Assembly (NCBI GenBank): GCA_019722365.1
Contig: JADFUC010001891.1
Coordinates: 1-64,000 of the forward strand
Direction of reading: 5' to 3'
Source of the DNA: Lithospermum erythrorhizon
Lineage: Eukaryota; Streptophyta; Magnoliopsida; Boraginales; Boraginaceae
Length of the DNA: 64,000 nt
A program made the translations under genes and the position numbers. The notes beneath the pieces are model-generated. The model had not been told where the DNA came from and searched no databases. It saw only the letters and a program-made list of their open reading frames with translations. Positions 1-10,912 of this stretch are shown here, piece after piece (within the stretch, counting starts at the first letter, position 1; every line of letters begins with the position of its first letter).

Positions 1-571
1 CTCAGTACTTCGTTCAGTTACGTATTGCTGAGATCCGGTCAATCACCTTAAAAGATTTCCCGATTCTCAACTATCTTTTAGTCGGCTTTGTGAAATACAT
101 GCGGCGTCCCAGAGTAATTTGTCAATTCGAGCTTTGAAATAATGGTTCCACAAATTGCCATCCGATTCCATCGATGGCTGGCAAGATATAGTGGACTTGT
201 TCATGGACAAATATGGAGCTTCGATAGTGGCTGATGAGGATGAAAGAACCCTCATGGAGTTGCAACAAAAACCAAGGGAAACTTTGAGGAGCTTTGCCAC
301 CAGATTTGAAGAAGTGGCAACCAATATCCCAATGGCCAATGAAAAAGTTACCATGATCTCATTCTTTCATGGATTAAGATATGGCCCTCTCAAGGAAAAA
401 CTTGTGTTGGAACCTCCTAATACCAGAAACGAGCTGTCCAAACTCGTAATCCAATATATTAAGCTAGAAGAGGTGAAACTTCTTTCGGATGAATACTTGC
501 CCAGATCGGAAAAGCGAGGGGCCGAGGCACGGAGAAATCATTCCCAAGAGGGGGCAGGGAAAGAGAGCTGA
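1..571 (+). pseudogene. gag (retrotrans_gag domain) of Tat copy A
   Basis: The plus-strand frame ending at 571 reads as a plant Ty3/gypsy capsid domain. It has the WFHKLPSDSI segment preceded by an in-frame stop near 141-155, then YGASIVADEDERTLMELQQK, ETLRSFATRFEEVA and FFHGLRYGPLKEKL. The open stretch is 155-571 (138 codons), but homology extends upstream of that ATG to the window edge, so the ATG is not the true start. Gag would assemble the virus-like particle. The conserved core is clear; the C-terminus after residue 120 is lost by frameshift. Confidence 0.85.
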
Positions 572-1702
572 TATACACCTTTGAGGTAGAATCTATCTGT
601 CGGAGGATAAGAATACTCTGACCCGAGCAAATAAAATCTCCTCCAAACCGGAGGATGAGAAAAAATCTTGCAACTATCACAAGGATCCACGTATGACAAC
701 TGAGTGAATGTGGAGTTCTTTGAAAGCGGAGATGAGAAACCTAATTGAGTGGGATTCAACTAAAGGGAGTTTTGTGAAGAGGGAAAATGACTGACCCCAC
801 CGAGACAGGGAAAGGGCGCCTCCCGCCAAGATAACGCGTCGAGGAGCATGTAGTCCTCTTGGTACAACGGAAGAGTTGATACAATTTGGGTTGTATAAGC
901 GGGAGAGTGCCTCTCGAATGCTGGAAAAAGTATGCAAGGAGGTTGAGTATGCGTTGGCCTCGGCGACCACCATAGATCGAGGCAGGTTCCTTCTTGGAGG
1001 CGAGAACTTGTGCAGAGTTTGGAACTGCATCTGATGATCCTCTGATGGGTGGCTTGTCGTAGCCAATTCCGTGGTGTACAGTCTAGTTGACCTTGGTAGT
1101 TCGGTAAGATATTCTCTATCTGGCTTATGATCGGCGATAGGACTCCCCGAGGAAAGCATTTAAAACCGGTATCTACTCCATTGACGGGGTTCACAGGGCA
1201 TTCTATATACCCCACCGGTATAGCTGAATTGGATGTCACCCAGTATAGCGACGGTAAGAGCTTCTTTTACAGTTGTAGACATCCCAGATCCTTCGTACAA
1301 TGGACTCATCGGAGAACCCGCTCCCGATGCTCTTGGGCGGTAGTTTCCCCGCTTCATCTGAAGATGAAGTTCCCCACCAGTGGAGGAGTGGGAGAAATTT
1401 CCGGAGACCAAAAGAAGGCTAGAGTATGCTACCCGGCTTTTGATACAGAAGGCGTCACTCTTAATGGCACCCCTCGACAGGGAAAGAACTAGGGATGCTG
1501 TGCCTGTTAGAATAAAGAGAGGGTCGAAGATAACAGTCCCCCAAAGAAAGGGAGGGTCTGGCGTATGAGGTAGAATCCGATCCCGTTTAGGGAGGGAGGA
1601 ATCGAAGACTTTGAAATAGGCACAACCTCCTCTATCATCGCAAAGAATCTTATAAACCTCTTGTGCGAATACGAGGAAGTGCTGCATGGGACGAGAAGAT
1701 AT
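572..1702 (+). pseudogene. gag tail and aspartic protease remnant of Tat copy A
   Basis: Decayed plus-strand coding sequence is spread over several frames. Near 670 a fragment CNYHKDP resembles the zinc-knuckle region. Near 1085-1110 LVDLGSSV stands where the protease active site (D-[ST]-G type, often LVDGGSSV in this lineage) is expected, with the glycine changed. Frames 1127-1492 and 1380-1568 contain PVSTPLTGFTGHSIYP, AVVSPLHLKMKFPTSGGVGE and GDQKKARVCY, a signature of the protease-RT spacer. The reading is cut at 1702 by the solo LTR and resumes at about 4405. Confidence 0.75.
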
Positions 1703-2824
1703 TGTAATAACGTTCTGAAAAAAAAAATTAAATTTTCGATTCGGCGGTGGGACCGGGGATATTTTAAATAATCTCGATGATAATATTATTTAAGTAAATT
1801 TTTAGCGAATTACATTTATAATTTAGTAGTTTTGCCATGGAATATTTTATCTTTGGAGATCGGGTTAGGTAGGAGATTTAAGTACGATAAGCGGAGAAAT
1901 TAATAGAAATCAGGCAGGACTCGAGTTTTAAATATCTAGTCATTATATCTTCCACATCATCATTATCAAACACTTACATCATCATCTTTTTTTTCATGCT
2001 ATATTGAAATAATTACTTTTCACTTAAAAATTTAAATTTAGTTTCTATAGCCCGATTGTCGCTCAGAGCTTCAGTCGATTTGTAGAATATTGTTACTCCC
2101 CGTCATTCTCTTGAGTTAAGGTAAATTTCAAGTCTTTCGAGATATTTCTTGGGTTTGACACAATTGACTTTTATTTGACTTTTCCGTAGTTAGATTTTAT
2201 GATAAATCTTAGTTGGTTATGGGTTACGTGACATGTTGAGTGATGAATTCGTGATTTAGAGATCGTTTGAGGACGTTATGGTCGAGTTGACTTTTAGGTT
2301 TCCGTTGACTTTTTATGTGGATATTTTTATAACATTTTTAAATGTGTAGGAGGGATTTATATTGGGACCTTATTATAGTTGTTATGATGTTAAGTGGTGA
2401 GTTTAAAATTGATTAAAGAGATTATTTATGTTGAAAGTGTAAATTCAAGTTGAGTTATAATTGATATTTGAATATAGATTGGTAATTATGGACTTGATGA
2501 TTAGTTAGAATAACTTATAAGTCGATTTGTAATGAAAGTGATAAAGATAGAATTTAGCGGGGGATCGATTGGGTTGTGTCCAATGGGAGTATAATTCGAT
2601 AGTTTATCCGTCATGTTAAACTGTTTAGAGATAGTTCCCCTAAGAGATGGTTATGTATCCTCTAGAACGCCGGTATAGTAATAGATGTGATTATACTTTA
2701 AGGTGTTGTTGCGGGCGTTGATCGTGAAAAGAGCGATTACCTTGATTGTTTTCGCGAAGGTTTCGCATTAGCTAGCAGTGAGTATATCTCACGGGTGTTA
2801 CTTTACGTACTTACTTTAAATTGT

Positions 2825-2960
2825 GTGAACATGTTATTGTGATATGAATATGTGAGAATGATATACATGTTATTATGATATTTTTATGTGAGAATGATAT
2901 CGTATCATTTGTGTTATGATTACGTGAAAATGATATACATGTAATTGTTATATGATTATG
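2825..2960 (+). repeat. Tandem repeat in solo LTR (about 38-50 bp unit)
   Basis: Three to four imperfect copies of a unit containing ACATGTTATTGTGATATG and TATGTGAGAATGATAT. The same array is present at about 39400-39530 and 45430-45570 in the full element, so it belongs to the LTR. Confidence 0.7.
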
Positions 2961-3284
2961 TAATTATATTGGCGTTAAGATTGCTTGAGGTAAGTAATAG
3001 CTTGAACTCCCAACTTATGTTCGATTTACGTGGCCTTGTCGGCACTTATGATTCTATTGGCCTTGTTGGCGGTGTGTTTGACTTACGATTGTGAGATGTT
3101 TTAGATGTGTGCTTGGATATTGTTTGGGAGTAAATTAGCTGGTTATTGAGAGGTGATAGTTAGAGTTATCTATGACTTGGTGACTTAGGTATCTAGGGGT
3201 GACACATAGTTGGGATTAGTAGAGTTAGGTGACTCTCCTTCCTTGCGAGGATATGTGTATTATTACTATCTTCTTGGTATAGCG

Positions 3285-3610
3285 TGCGGTTTGGCCTTAC
3301 TCTTGGTATAGGCGGTATGACTCTCTTTTGATGGCTTCTTTGTGTGCATTGTCGGTGTATTACATACTACGGTATAGCGTGCGGTTGGCCTTATACTTGA
3401 TTATAAGAGCGGTATGAGTCTTTTGATCACTGCTTGTATGCGTTGTCGATGTATTACTATACTACGGTATAGCGTGCGGTGTGCCTTATATGGTGTATAA
3501 GGCGGTGTGCCTTGTACTTAGTGTATGAGTGCGATGTGCTTATACTTTGTGTATAAGTGCGGTGTGCCTTATACTTTGTGTATAAGTGCGGTTTCGCCTT
3601 ATCTTGCCCA
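3285..3610 (+). repeat. Palindrome-rich tandem array in solo LTR
   Basis: About ten imperfect 25-45-bp units built on CCTTATACTTTGTGTATAAG followed by GCGGTGTG or GCGTGCGG. Each core is close to self-complementary (CTTATACnnnGTGTATAAG). Equivalent arrays occupy 39859-40085 and 45905-46100. Confidence 0.75.
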
Positions 3611-4404
3611 ATTATAAGTCTGGTGAATTGTTGATTAGTCCATTCGTGCGGTAAGGCAGTTGAGTATGTCTTGGCGTTAGAGGATGGTATCTTGGTGGGG
3701 ATATGAGAGATAGGAGTTTGATGACTATGAGGTTTTAATTGATTTTGTTGAGTCTATTGATTTCTTTACGAAATTGTGTGCTTGATTGAACCTTCTATTA
3801 TATCTTCATGTATTATCTGATTTCTACGGAATTATGTTGTATGACCTTTTTAGGTAGTCTGGATATATGTATTTTATTATATTATTGATTGACTAGATTC
3901 AAGTATGGTAAGTTCACCCCTGTGTTAAGTTTCACTAAGCCTGTGACTTACACCCGCACGGCATTGGGCGGCATTTCATTTGTGCGGAGTTGTGAGCGGC
4001 CGGTTGAGCCAAGAGGCTGTTGAAGTTTTGTTCAAGTGGTAGAGTGAGCATCGGGTGGCGAGGATCCTCACCGATCGATTTTGATGTGTTGTCAAGCATT
4101 TTGATTGTTATCTTTTCCTTTGAAACTTGTACTTGTCATTTGTTGTCATTTTGTATTAGGGATCTGATGCGTATCATGCAATTTGTAGCATGTAGGCATT
4201 ACTTTATTTTGGGATATGTTGTATATATATATGGGTTTGTCGTTTCGATGTCGGTGATGGATTATAAATTTTAAAAGCGTGTTTTGATTTGGGAAACTTA
4301 ATTGTGATCATATTTGGATGAAAGCGAATTGTATTTTAAGTAGTGCCGTCCGTGGTTTGGTGACTCACAGTGTTCGGATTTTAATGACTGCGCCTCGGGC
4401 GGCA

Positions 4405-5490
4405 CGACTGAGGCGGGTAGATTCTGAATATGCCAGCGGTAGATGCGAGCTCTTTATTCATCGGTTACGTGTAGGCCTTCTTGAGCCAATTAAAAGCGAG
4501 AAAGAACTTTTCCGATGAAAAGAACCTCGCCCATCAGAAGGAGATCGAGGAGGCGATAGCGGCGAGAGAGCTTTAGTTTTCTGATGGATAACTTGACGTG
4601 GTGTGGTGAAGAAGCGAACAACAAATGGAGGATGTGCACTGATTTTACCAATCTCAACAAGGCATGCCCAAAAGACTATTATCCGTTGCCTTGTTTAGGA
4701 AGGTTGGTCGACGGAAGTGCCGGATATGAGATCTTCGATTTTCTTGATGCCTCCCGGGGGTATCATCAGATATTCTTGCATGAGAGGATCGAGGAAAAAG
4801 CGCTATGCGATGCGCCTCTCTGGTGGAGGTAATGCTGGTTTTGAAAATGCCGAGGCCACATCAGGATGATGGGTTGTTAGAAGCGGATCAGGAGAAATAT
4901 GGAGATCTACGTCGACGATATGCTCATAAAAAAGGTATGGCATGACCATGAAGAAATTTGAAGGAGACTCTTAAAAGTGTTGAAATCGTCATTTTTGAGG
5001 ATAAATCCAAAGAAGTGTTCCTTTGGGGTTACGTCGGGAAAGTTCCTCGGCTTTATGATAAGCCGGTAGAGGATGAGCCAATCTGAGATCAGATCGACCC
5101 ATCTTGAGAATGGAGCCCCCCACTTCATACAAAGAGGTCCAAAAGTTGGCCAGGGATGTTTAACTTGACTTTAGCGAGGCGGGAATCATCTCAAATCAGG
5201 CGATCGAAATCTGCCATTTTTAGAAAAATCTGACAGGCCTCTAAAGAACCTTTTTATGGGGATGTAGAGTGTGGAAAGGCCTTTGAAGAATTGAAAGAAT
5301 ATTTGGGGGTCTCATTTGCTTACGGACTGAGGAATAGAAGAGTTACAATTGTACCTCGCTGTATCGGAGGGGGCAGTGAGTAGTGTCCTCGTCAGGGAGG
5401 AGGAAAACATTCAAAAACCTATCTACTACGTTAGTCGCGTCCTACATGGAGCGGAGGAATCATACCCGTTGATCGATAAGTTTGTATGCC
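4405..5490 (+). pseudogene. Reverse transcriptase and first RNase H of Tat copy A
   Basis: Sequence after the solo LTR continues pol: PGIDSEYA near 4415, then in frame 4584-4832 KWRMCTDFTNLNKACPKDYY, FDFLDASRGYHQI. The catalytic YVDD lies at 4908-4919 in another frame (EIYVDDMLIKKVWHDH), so at least one frameshift separates the RT halves. RNase H follows as LAVSEGAVSSVLVREE and KPIYYVSRVLHGAEESYP near 5350-5465. The enzyme would copy element RNA into DNA. Multiple shifts and stops make it non-functional. Confidence 0.85.
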
Positions 5491-6480
5491 ATTATCATCC
5501 TTGACTTGACTTAAGGCTATTTTTGAATCGCGTCTATTAGGGTGTTGACGATCAACCAATCAAAGAATCATGTTCAAGCTAAACTAGGAAAGATTGACTA
5601 AATTGGGCTTCTATTGGTGACGAGTTGAAATAAGTTACTCCCCGAGAAATAGCATAAAAGCCCAGGTCCTGGCCGATTTTGTTGTAGAGTGTACGGCTCG
5701 GATCCCAAAAGAAGTCCCGGGCTTGCGTGAGGATAGCCACGAAGAGGTCCCTAGTTGGAAGTTGTATGTGGATGGAGCAAGCAATGACAAGGATCGAGGC
5801 AGGGAATACTAGTCAGAGGCTGAAGGCGAAATGTTCGAATATGCCCACTTGGTTCCTTCAAGCCACGATAACGAGGCCGAGAATATGAAGCTATGGTCAC
5901 CGGGACTCCAAATAGCACAAGCCTACGATATTCGGAGGCTGGTCGAGGCGATTCAAAATTGGTAATTAGGCAAACTAAAGAGAGTCTGCGAGGTTAAAAA
6001 GCGAGCTCTTTACTAAATATCATGCCAGATGGTAGCCTTAACTAAGGGAATGAATACATCATGTTCGAGCATACCAGTCGCAAACGGCGTCGGATCATCT
6101 CTCTCGATTGGCAACAACCTATTTTGAAGATTTGCCGCCGGGTGCCCATATCGAGGTTCGAGAGCATCCCATCCATGCGGAATGCCTTGCGCTTCCTATA
6201 TTGGAAGAGGTGCCTGATTGGAGAAGTCCGATAGCCAGTACTCGGCCGGTGGAAATTACCGAGGTAAAATGGAGGACCGTAAAGGTAACCCGATCGAAGC
6301 TATAATAATAAGTTCGAATGATGCGGGATGGTGTATAAAGCGATCTCACTTAAGGTCACTCATTTTTTGTTGTGTCTCGGGCTAACATTGGTCAAATTAA
6401 ATATGGTAGCGAGGGACATGTGTGTGGACACCGTATTGAGGCGTTCTTATCTTTGAAAATTACGAGGAAGCGAGGTACTT
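5491..6480 (+). pseudogene. Second RNase H-like segment and integrase N-terminus of Tat copy A
   Basis: Fragments such as ARIPKEVPGL (about 5695) and WKLYVDGASNDKDRG (about 5757-5800) match the extra RNase H that Tat-lineage elements carry after the first. Near 6108-6305 a short frame (HIEVREHPIHAECLAL, IEVREH) corresponds to the linker before integrase. Stops are dense. The assignment rests on the WKLYVDGASN motif and on position between RT and integrase; the same motif (WKLHIDGASNEK) occurs in copy B. Confidence 0.65.
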
Positions 6481-7462
6481 TTGGCTGACCCTCGGGAAGG
6501 ATGCGATGGGTATGTAAAAAAATTCGTGTATGTCGAGAGAATGCCACCGCTTGTTCCTCGGCTTTGCCCGTCCTTTGAGATGTCTCAGTTATTTATGCAT
6601 TACCACTTTGCAATGTCGAGAATCGATACGGTTGGACAATTCCTCAAGCCTCCAGTTAAATATAAAGATGCCGTGGTAGCCGTGGACTATTTCAGCAAAT
6701 GGGTCGAAGCAGCGCCACTTAGAACGACTACATCCGAGGCTATCGAAGAATTTATATGGAAGCATATCATCACTCGTTATGGGGTCCACACAGGGTTCGT
6801 TTACGTGATAGTCAGCAGTTTGATTCAAAGGTCATCAAAGGAATGTGCACCCGATTGGGAATCGAGCATCGGTTCGCTCCTGTATGTTATCCTCAATACA
6901 ATGGACAGGTAGAGGTAATGAACCGAACCTTGTTTAAGGGAATCAAGAAAAATCTCCTCAAATCAGGATGCCAATGGTATAAAAAAGAACTAGATAAAGT
7001 CGCATGGTCTTGTCGAGCGATGCCTTCTGTCACTACGAGGTGAGACCCACTTTTTAGCACAGTATGGCTCGGTACGTCAATTACTGTCGAGGTATGTTTA
7101 CCGAATATCAGGCAAGTGGGTTATGAAGACTACGAGAATGGTGATAAGCCTCAGGGAGAAAATCTTGATGGGATGGTGAAGCTTAGGGATCGTACTTATT
7201 GAATCTTTTAGAACAAAAACATTCGATGTCTCGGTTTTACAATCGAAGGGTAAGAAACAGGCAATTCAGAGAAGGAGATTTGGTATTGAGAGTTTTACAG
7301 GCAAGTCAGCCCAAAAATCGTAATAAGCTCAATCCCAAGTGGGAAGGTCCTTACCGAATCAACCGAGTCGTAGGACCTGACACTTATAAACTGGAGGAAC
7401 TCTCAAGAAAATCTATTGACCATACCTGGCATGGCGTCTATCTCAAGAAGTATTTCCTTTAA
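6481..7462 (+). pseudogene. Integrase of Tat copy A
   Basis: Frame 6481-6912 contains AVVAVDYFSKWVEAAPL with the first catalytic Asp kept, then slips after HIITRYGV. Frame 6756-7043 carries QQFDSKVIKGMCTRLGIEHR and YPQYNGQVEVMNRT, including the catalytic Glu. The second Asp region (normally SDNG) is damaged to LRDSQ. Frame 7199-7462 is the C-terminal chromatin/DNA-binding part (NRRVRNRQFREGDLVLR, NPKWEGPYRINRVVGP, HTWHGVYLKKYF) and ends pol. The protein would insert cDNA in the genome. Three frames are needed to follow it, so it is inactive. Confidence 0.85.
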
Positions 7463-7494
7463 ATATCTCTTTTGTAATCTTGTAGGGTATAAGC

Positions 7495-7745
7495 CGGAAT
7501 AAATAAAGTTATTTCCTCTACATTTGAGGGCGACAATTTAAATCAAATAGTCTATTCCCTCGTTCGAGGCGGAAGATCTCTAAATAACCTTGTCATTTTA
7601 GATTAATCAAATAGTCTCAAACTATTTCTACCCTCGTTCGAGCGAAAGAAGATCTCCTGAAATGACTATCATTTTAGATTGAATCAATTTTAACTATTTG
7701 CCTAGGTAAAAACGAACATCTACTTAAAAATGACATTGTGGTAAA
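7495..7745 (+). repeat. Tandem repeats after pol, Tat copy A
   Basis: Three degenerate units of roughly 75 bp with AATAGTCTATTCCCTCGTTC, GAAGATCTC and TGTCATTTTAGATTAATCAA. The same unit, reverse-complemented, lies after pol of copy B at 61660-61920. It is therefore part of the element's 3' non-coding region. Confidence 0.7.
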
Positions 7746-8299
7746 GATTATCAGTGGTCTTAACCATTCCCCGTCGTTGGCTTAGAGGAAGTGGTTCTGA
7801 AGTGACGAAGTCATTTTCAACTAAACTCAAAGCATTGAGAATATAGCGATATCTAAATACGTCCATGATTAGAGGCCTTTAAATGGGGTTTTAGGAGAAA
7901 ATCGAAAAGTAGTTCCAAGATATACATTCGATTAAATGTTGGGATTATCCGAATAATGAGACAAAACTAATTATCTTTACCATTACGAGGATTTTTTTCT
8001 AAAAGTGATCGACCCTACGTAGCATTAGAGAACACGATGATATAGTATTATATAATTTGACCGCGACGATATGGCATACTAAAATGATGATGATAAATCC
8101 AAAAAATAAGTCTCTCCATTACTATGCAAAAGACAATACAAAGTCATGGTGTACTTATTTAAGGCGGACATTAAGATCAAATTTCTAAATATTATACAAA
8201 AGAGTAGAATTCGCATACAAAAAAGAGAAAAAGTTTCTATCTGAGTCTTGCATCCACTTCCTCGAATACGAGTCCTCATCATTCTCATGAAATTGAGAT
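7746..8299 (+). other. Tat copy A 3' region, no gene seen
   Basis: AT-rich sequence between the post-pol repeats and the antisense ORF. No conserved frame is visible. A 69-codon minus frame at 8079-8288 has no recognisable content. Confidence 0.5.
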
Positions 8300-8365
8300 G
8301 TAGAATAAATCTGACATAATCCTACTTCCCGATCCGAGTGTATTCCGGAAGTGGGAGGATATGCT

Positions 8366-8630
8366 TGTAACGTCGGCCCGGCTACTTGGTCGATGCGTCA
8401 ATAGATTGATGGACTAGTCTCCTGAACCACCACGGGTCTTTCCGGCGTTTGTCCTCGCTCAGCGTGCTTTCAGAAACTTCGATGGTGTAGTCTTATGATT
8501 GCCCAGTCAATGGCGCTTAACAATGAGTTCTTATAGGATGACTTAAAGAAGATAAATCTTGGTGGTATATGATGTGCCAAATCAATCATATCAAACATAT
8601 CCACACACATTTTGAATTAGGGGTATTGCA
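8366..8630 (-). mobile_element. Cassandra-type LTR with 5S rRNA-like sequence (LTR 1)
   Basis: The 265-bp unit starts TGTAACGTCGGCCCGGC and ends GGGGTATTGCA on the plus strand. Read on the minus strand, 8462-8545 resembles the 5S rRNA promoter region: AGAACTC, GTTAAGCG, TGGGC and CACGCTGAGC in order, with gaps. Cassandra LTRs are known to carry 5S-derived RNA polymerase III promoter sequence in the element's sense. The five bases on both sides are identical (ATGCT, 8361-8365 and 8631-8635), which fits a target duplication around a solo LTR. It sits in the antisense ORF. Confidence 0.7.
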
Positions 8631-8780
8631 ATGCTGCATCTTTCAGCGTCTCGTTGACCCTTGACATACATCGAGGACCGTACCCGTCCGTGTGAATTCT
8701 AGAGGTGGCTCACTGCATCCTCAGAGAGTGTCAGCTTCTTGCTTAGTTCCCCCAGTTCAGACCCAGGCATACATTCCATC

Positions 8781-9024
8781 TGTAATGCCGGCCCGGCTGT
8801 AGACCGATGCGTTATTAGATTTGATGGACTAAGCCTCACAAGCCGTATGGGTCTTTCAGGCACGTTTGTCACACTCCTTTTCCATTTGAAAGCTTCCAGT
8901 GGGTGCCCGTCCCTATAATTACCCAGTCGAGCAACAATGGGTTCTTATGGGATGGGCTTCAATCATCTTGGTGGTATGGTATTTCCATTAAATCACATAT
9001 CACATTTTGCGGTCGGGTATTACA
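8781..9024 (-). mobile_element. Cassandra-type LTR with 5S rRNA-like sequence (LTR 2)
   Basis: Second copy, 244 bp, starting TGTAATGCCGGCCCGGC and ending GGTATTACA. It aligns with LTR 1 throughout, except for a deletion near its right end. The 5S-like part is about 8876-8955 (minus strand: ATAAGAACCCATTG, ATAGGGACGGGCACCCAC). Flanks are CCATC and ATCTA, not a clean duplication. Only 150 bp separate the two LTRs, so a complete two-LTR Cassandra is the alternative. The spacer, however, reads as antisense-ORF sequence and LTR 1 has its own flanking repeat, which favours two separate solo LTRs. Confidence 0.65.
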
Positions 9025-10278
9025 ATCTAGGAAGATCCGAAGAAAACCTTGACGAAGTCCACCCCAGAAAAACAATTATTCCCTTTCGGTGATTGATTGT
9101 ACACCGACACCGCTTTGAAATCCTCCAACAACGAAGTAAGTCGAGTTCTCAAACCCACAAAGAGGGCATGTAAGGATTCTCTACCATTAAAGACAATTTT
9201 TGTGAGATTATGCCTAGGATAAATACAAACTGGGGCTTACTCACTTGGGACTTGAAACCCTGGTGGCAGCGTGTTCCTGGGTCAATATATTATAGCTGAG
9301 GCTCTTGGCATTCTTCTCGGCCTGTTCTTCAGCTAGAGCGAGTCACTTTCTTCTTTGATGATTCGGATAGAATGCAGATGAGGCATTCGCTTCTTTCGAA
9401 CTCTCTCCGCCCTGCCTGCGGAAAATCGACTCTCCCGGTAGAAACTCGGACATAAGCCTCGACCTCTCGACAGCTGAGAAGTCATCATCCCCATCGGAGG
9501 TACATAGCATATGATACCTCATTTTGCCTGAAAATGAAAGGGCCATCAGCGGATGAAATAAAATAAAAAAGGCACGAAGAAGGTAAAAAAGAGAAGTCAT
9601 ACCCTTAATTGATAATGGGCAAATTAATGGAGTGAGTAGAGGGATGGAACCTTCATGCTTCACGAGCACCTCCGCCTTCAGCATACAATTCTTGAACAAG
9701 TCTGGCTGCCAGGGGAGGGTTATGTTAGACGGGACAGGTACGTCTGACAGCTCAGAGTACTAGAAGGAAGCTTGTACAAAGGTATCTGAAGAAGGGATGA
9801 TCAACTTGTATCCTGCCGGACTCGATGGAGATCTTTGGGGAGAGATTAGGCGGTTGAGAGTCGATGGCTATCTTGAGGAGAAGCGTCGGGGGATACCAAG
9901 CGCGTTGAGCAGAGGAATCCGGAAGATTCATCACCAGTCCCCTCGAGCCTTAGGGTTTATGTGGGCTGGGACCAACTCTCTTATGACTTGCTCACGATCT
10001 TGAGCCACGGTTGTCTCGAGGCGAGAAGGTTCGGCTCAGGGCTTCTAGACGATTTTCATTTAGCACAAGGCTGACACCACGCCTTATAGCTAAATTTAGG
10101 GTACAGGGAGCAAATTCGTCTTAGCGAGACGGATAGCCTCTGAAACCAAGGAGAATGCGATTAGTCATATTATTGGAAGATAAAAATGGCACTTACAAAA
10201 AAGAAAAAAGAAAAGTACCTAATGTCATTTTCTTAGTAACTATTGGGCCACTGCGTAAGCCATCTTTTATCATGAGCC

Positions 10279-10912
10279 TCGGGTCCTGAGAGGCTTTCGA
10301 GGGGAGGCAAGGTTGGATAGGGACACACAAGCCTCACGGAATTCCGAATTGAGACCTCAGTCTCTCGAATTCCAAAGTGTAGTGTGTCATGGGAATTTAT
10401 GAGGACGTCGTCGGAGAAGGCATTTTTTGCAGTCTTTGTAGGGCTCGCCTTTAGGGTTTCTCAGTCTGAACATTTTCACTCGATTCGGTGAAAGAAGGTT
10501 AGAACTCCTTGATGAATGACGTTGAAAAGTCTCGTTAAGAGAGGTTCATGTTAGGCGCCACTCTGCAGGATAAGCATCCTCGAGTCACGAGAGAGACTTT
10601 CGGAGGCAAAGGTTGGGTGAACCCGTCCTGAGCCTACGGAATTTCAAATTGAGGACCTCGGTCTCACCCGAATTTAAAAGTGGTGTAGTCAAAATACGGA
10701 ATTTATGAGGGCGTCGTATGGAGAAGGCATTTTTACTAAAATGTATGCCGGTGCCACCTTGTGGGGCTCGCCTTTCCGGGTTTCGAGATGCAGAACTTGT
10801 GCTCGGTCGGGGTGAAAGAAAGTTGAACTCCTTGATGGTGAAAATCACCGTTAAAGAGAGGTTCATGTTGGGCACCGCTCCTAGGATAAAGCATCCTACT
10901 TGAAGAAGCGAT
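10279..10912. repeat. Tandem duplication, about 320-bp unit, inside the antisense ORF
   Basis: Unit 1 (about 10279-10590) and unit 2 (about 10591-10912) share an ordered set of blocks: GAATT..AATTGAGACCTC, CGTCG..GGAGAAGGCATTTTT, GGGCTCGCCTTT, GAACTCCTTGATG and AAGAGAGGTTCATGTT. Divergence is visible but even, so the duplication predates much of the decay. Copy B shows no obvious second unit. Confidence 0.7.

Larger units (their letters stand above)
1703..4404 (+). mobile_element. Solo LTR of a long-LTR Ty3/gypsy family
   Basis: The segment is collinear over about 2.6 kb with the two LTRs of the gypsy element at 38650-46918. Shared landmarks are TGTAATAACG at the start, the A/T run just inside it, the GAGATATTTCTTGGG motif near 2140, TATCTCACGGGTGTTAC near 2785, the GGCCTTGTCGGC repeats near 3030, and the CACTAAGCCTGTG block near 3930. 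No internal region follows. At the right edge the host element resumes (PGIDSEYA, RT upstream linker), so this is an isolated LTR left by LTR-LTR recombination. Five bases before it are GATAT; after it GACTG, so a target duplication is no longer clear. Reading-frame content inside is incidental. Confidence 0.85.

Noticed and set aside
677..1687. Long minus-strand frames of 159-175 codons
   Set aside because: They are shadows of the plus-strand gag-protease region, which has clear retroelement wording; the minus products look random.
3285..3610. CRISPR-like array of short repeats
   Set aside because: Units are contiguous and irregular, spacers are not unique, and the array recurs in each LTR of one retrotransposon family. 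Plants lack CRISPR.
8366..9024. Genuine 5S rRNA genes
   Set aside because: The 5S-like parts are gapped and diverged, sit inside TG...CA bounded units and lack a T-run terminator, so they are Cassandra LTRs.
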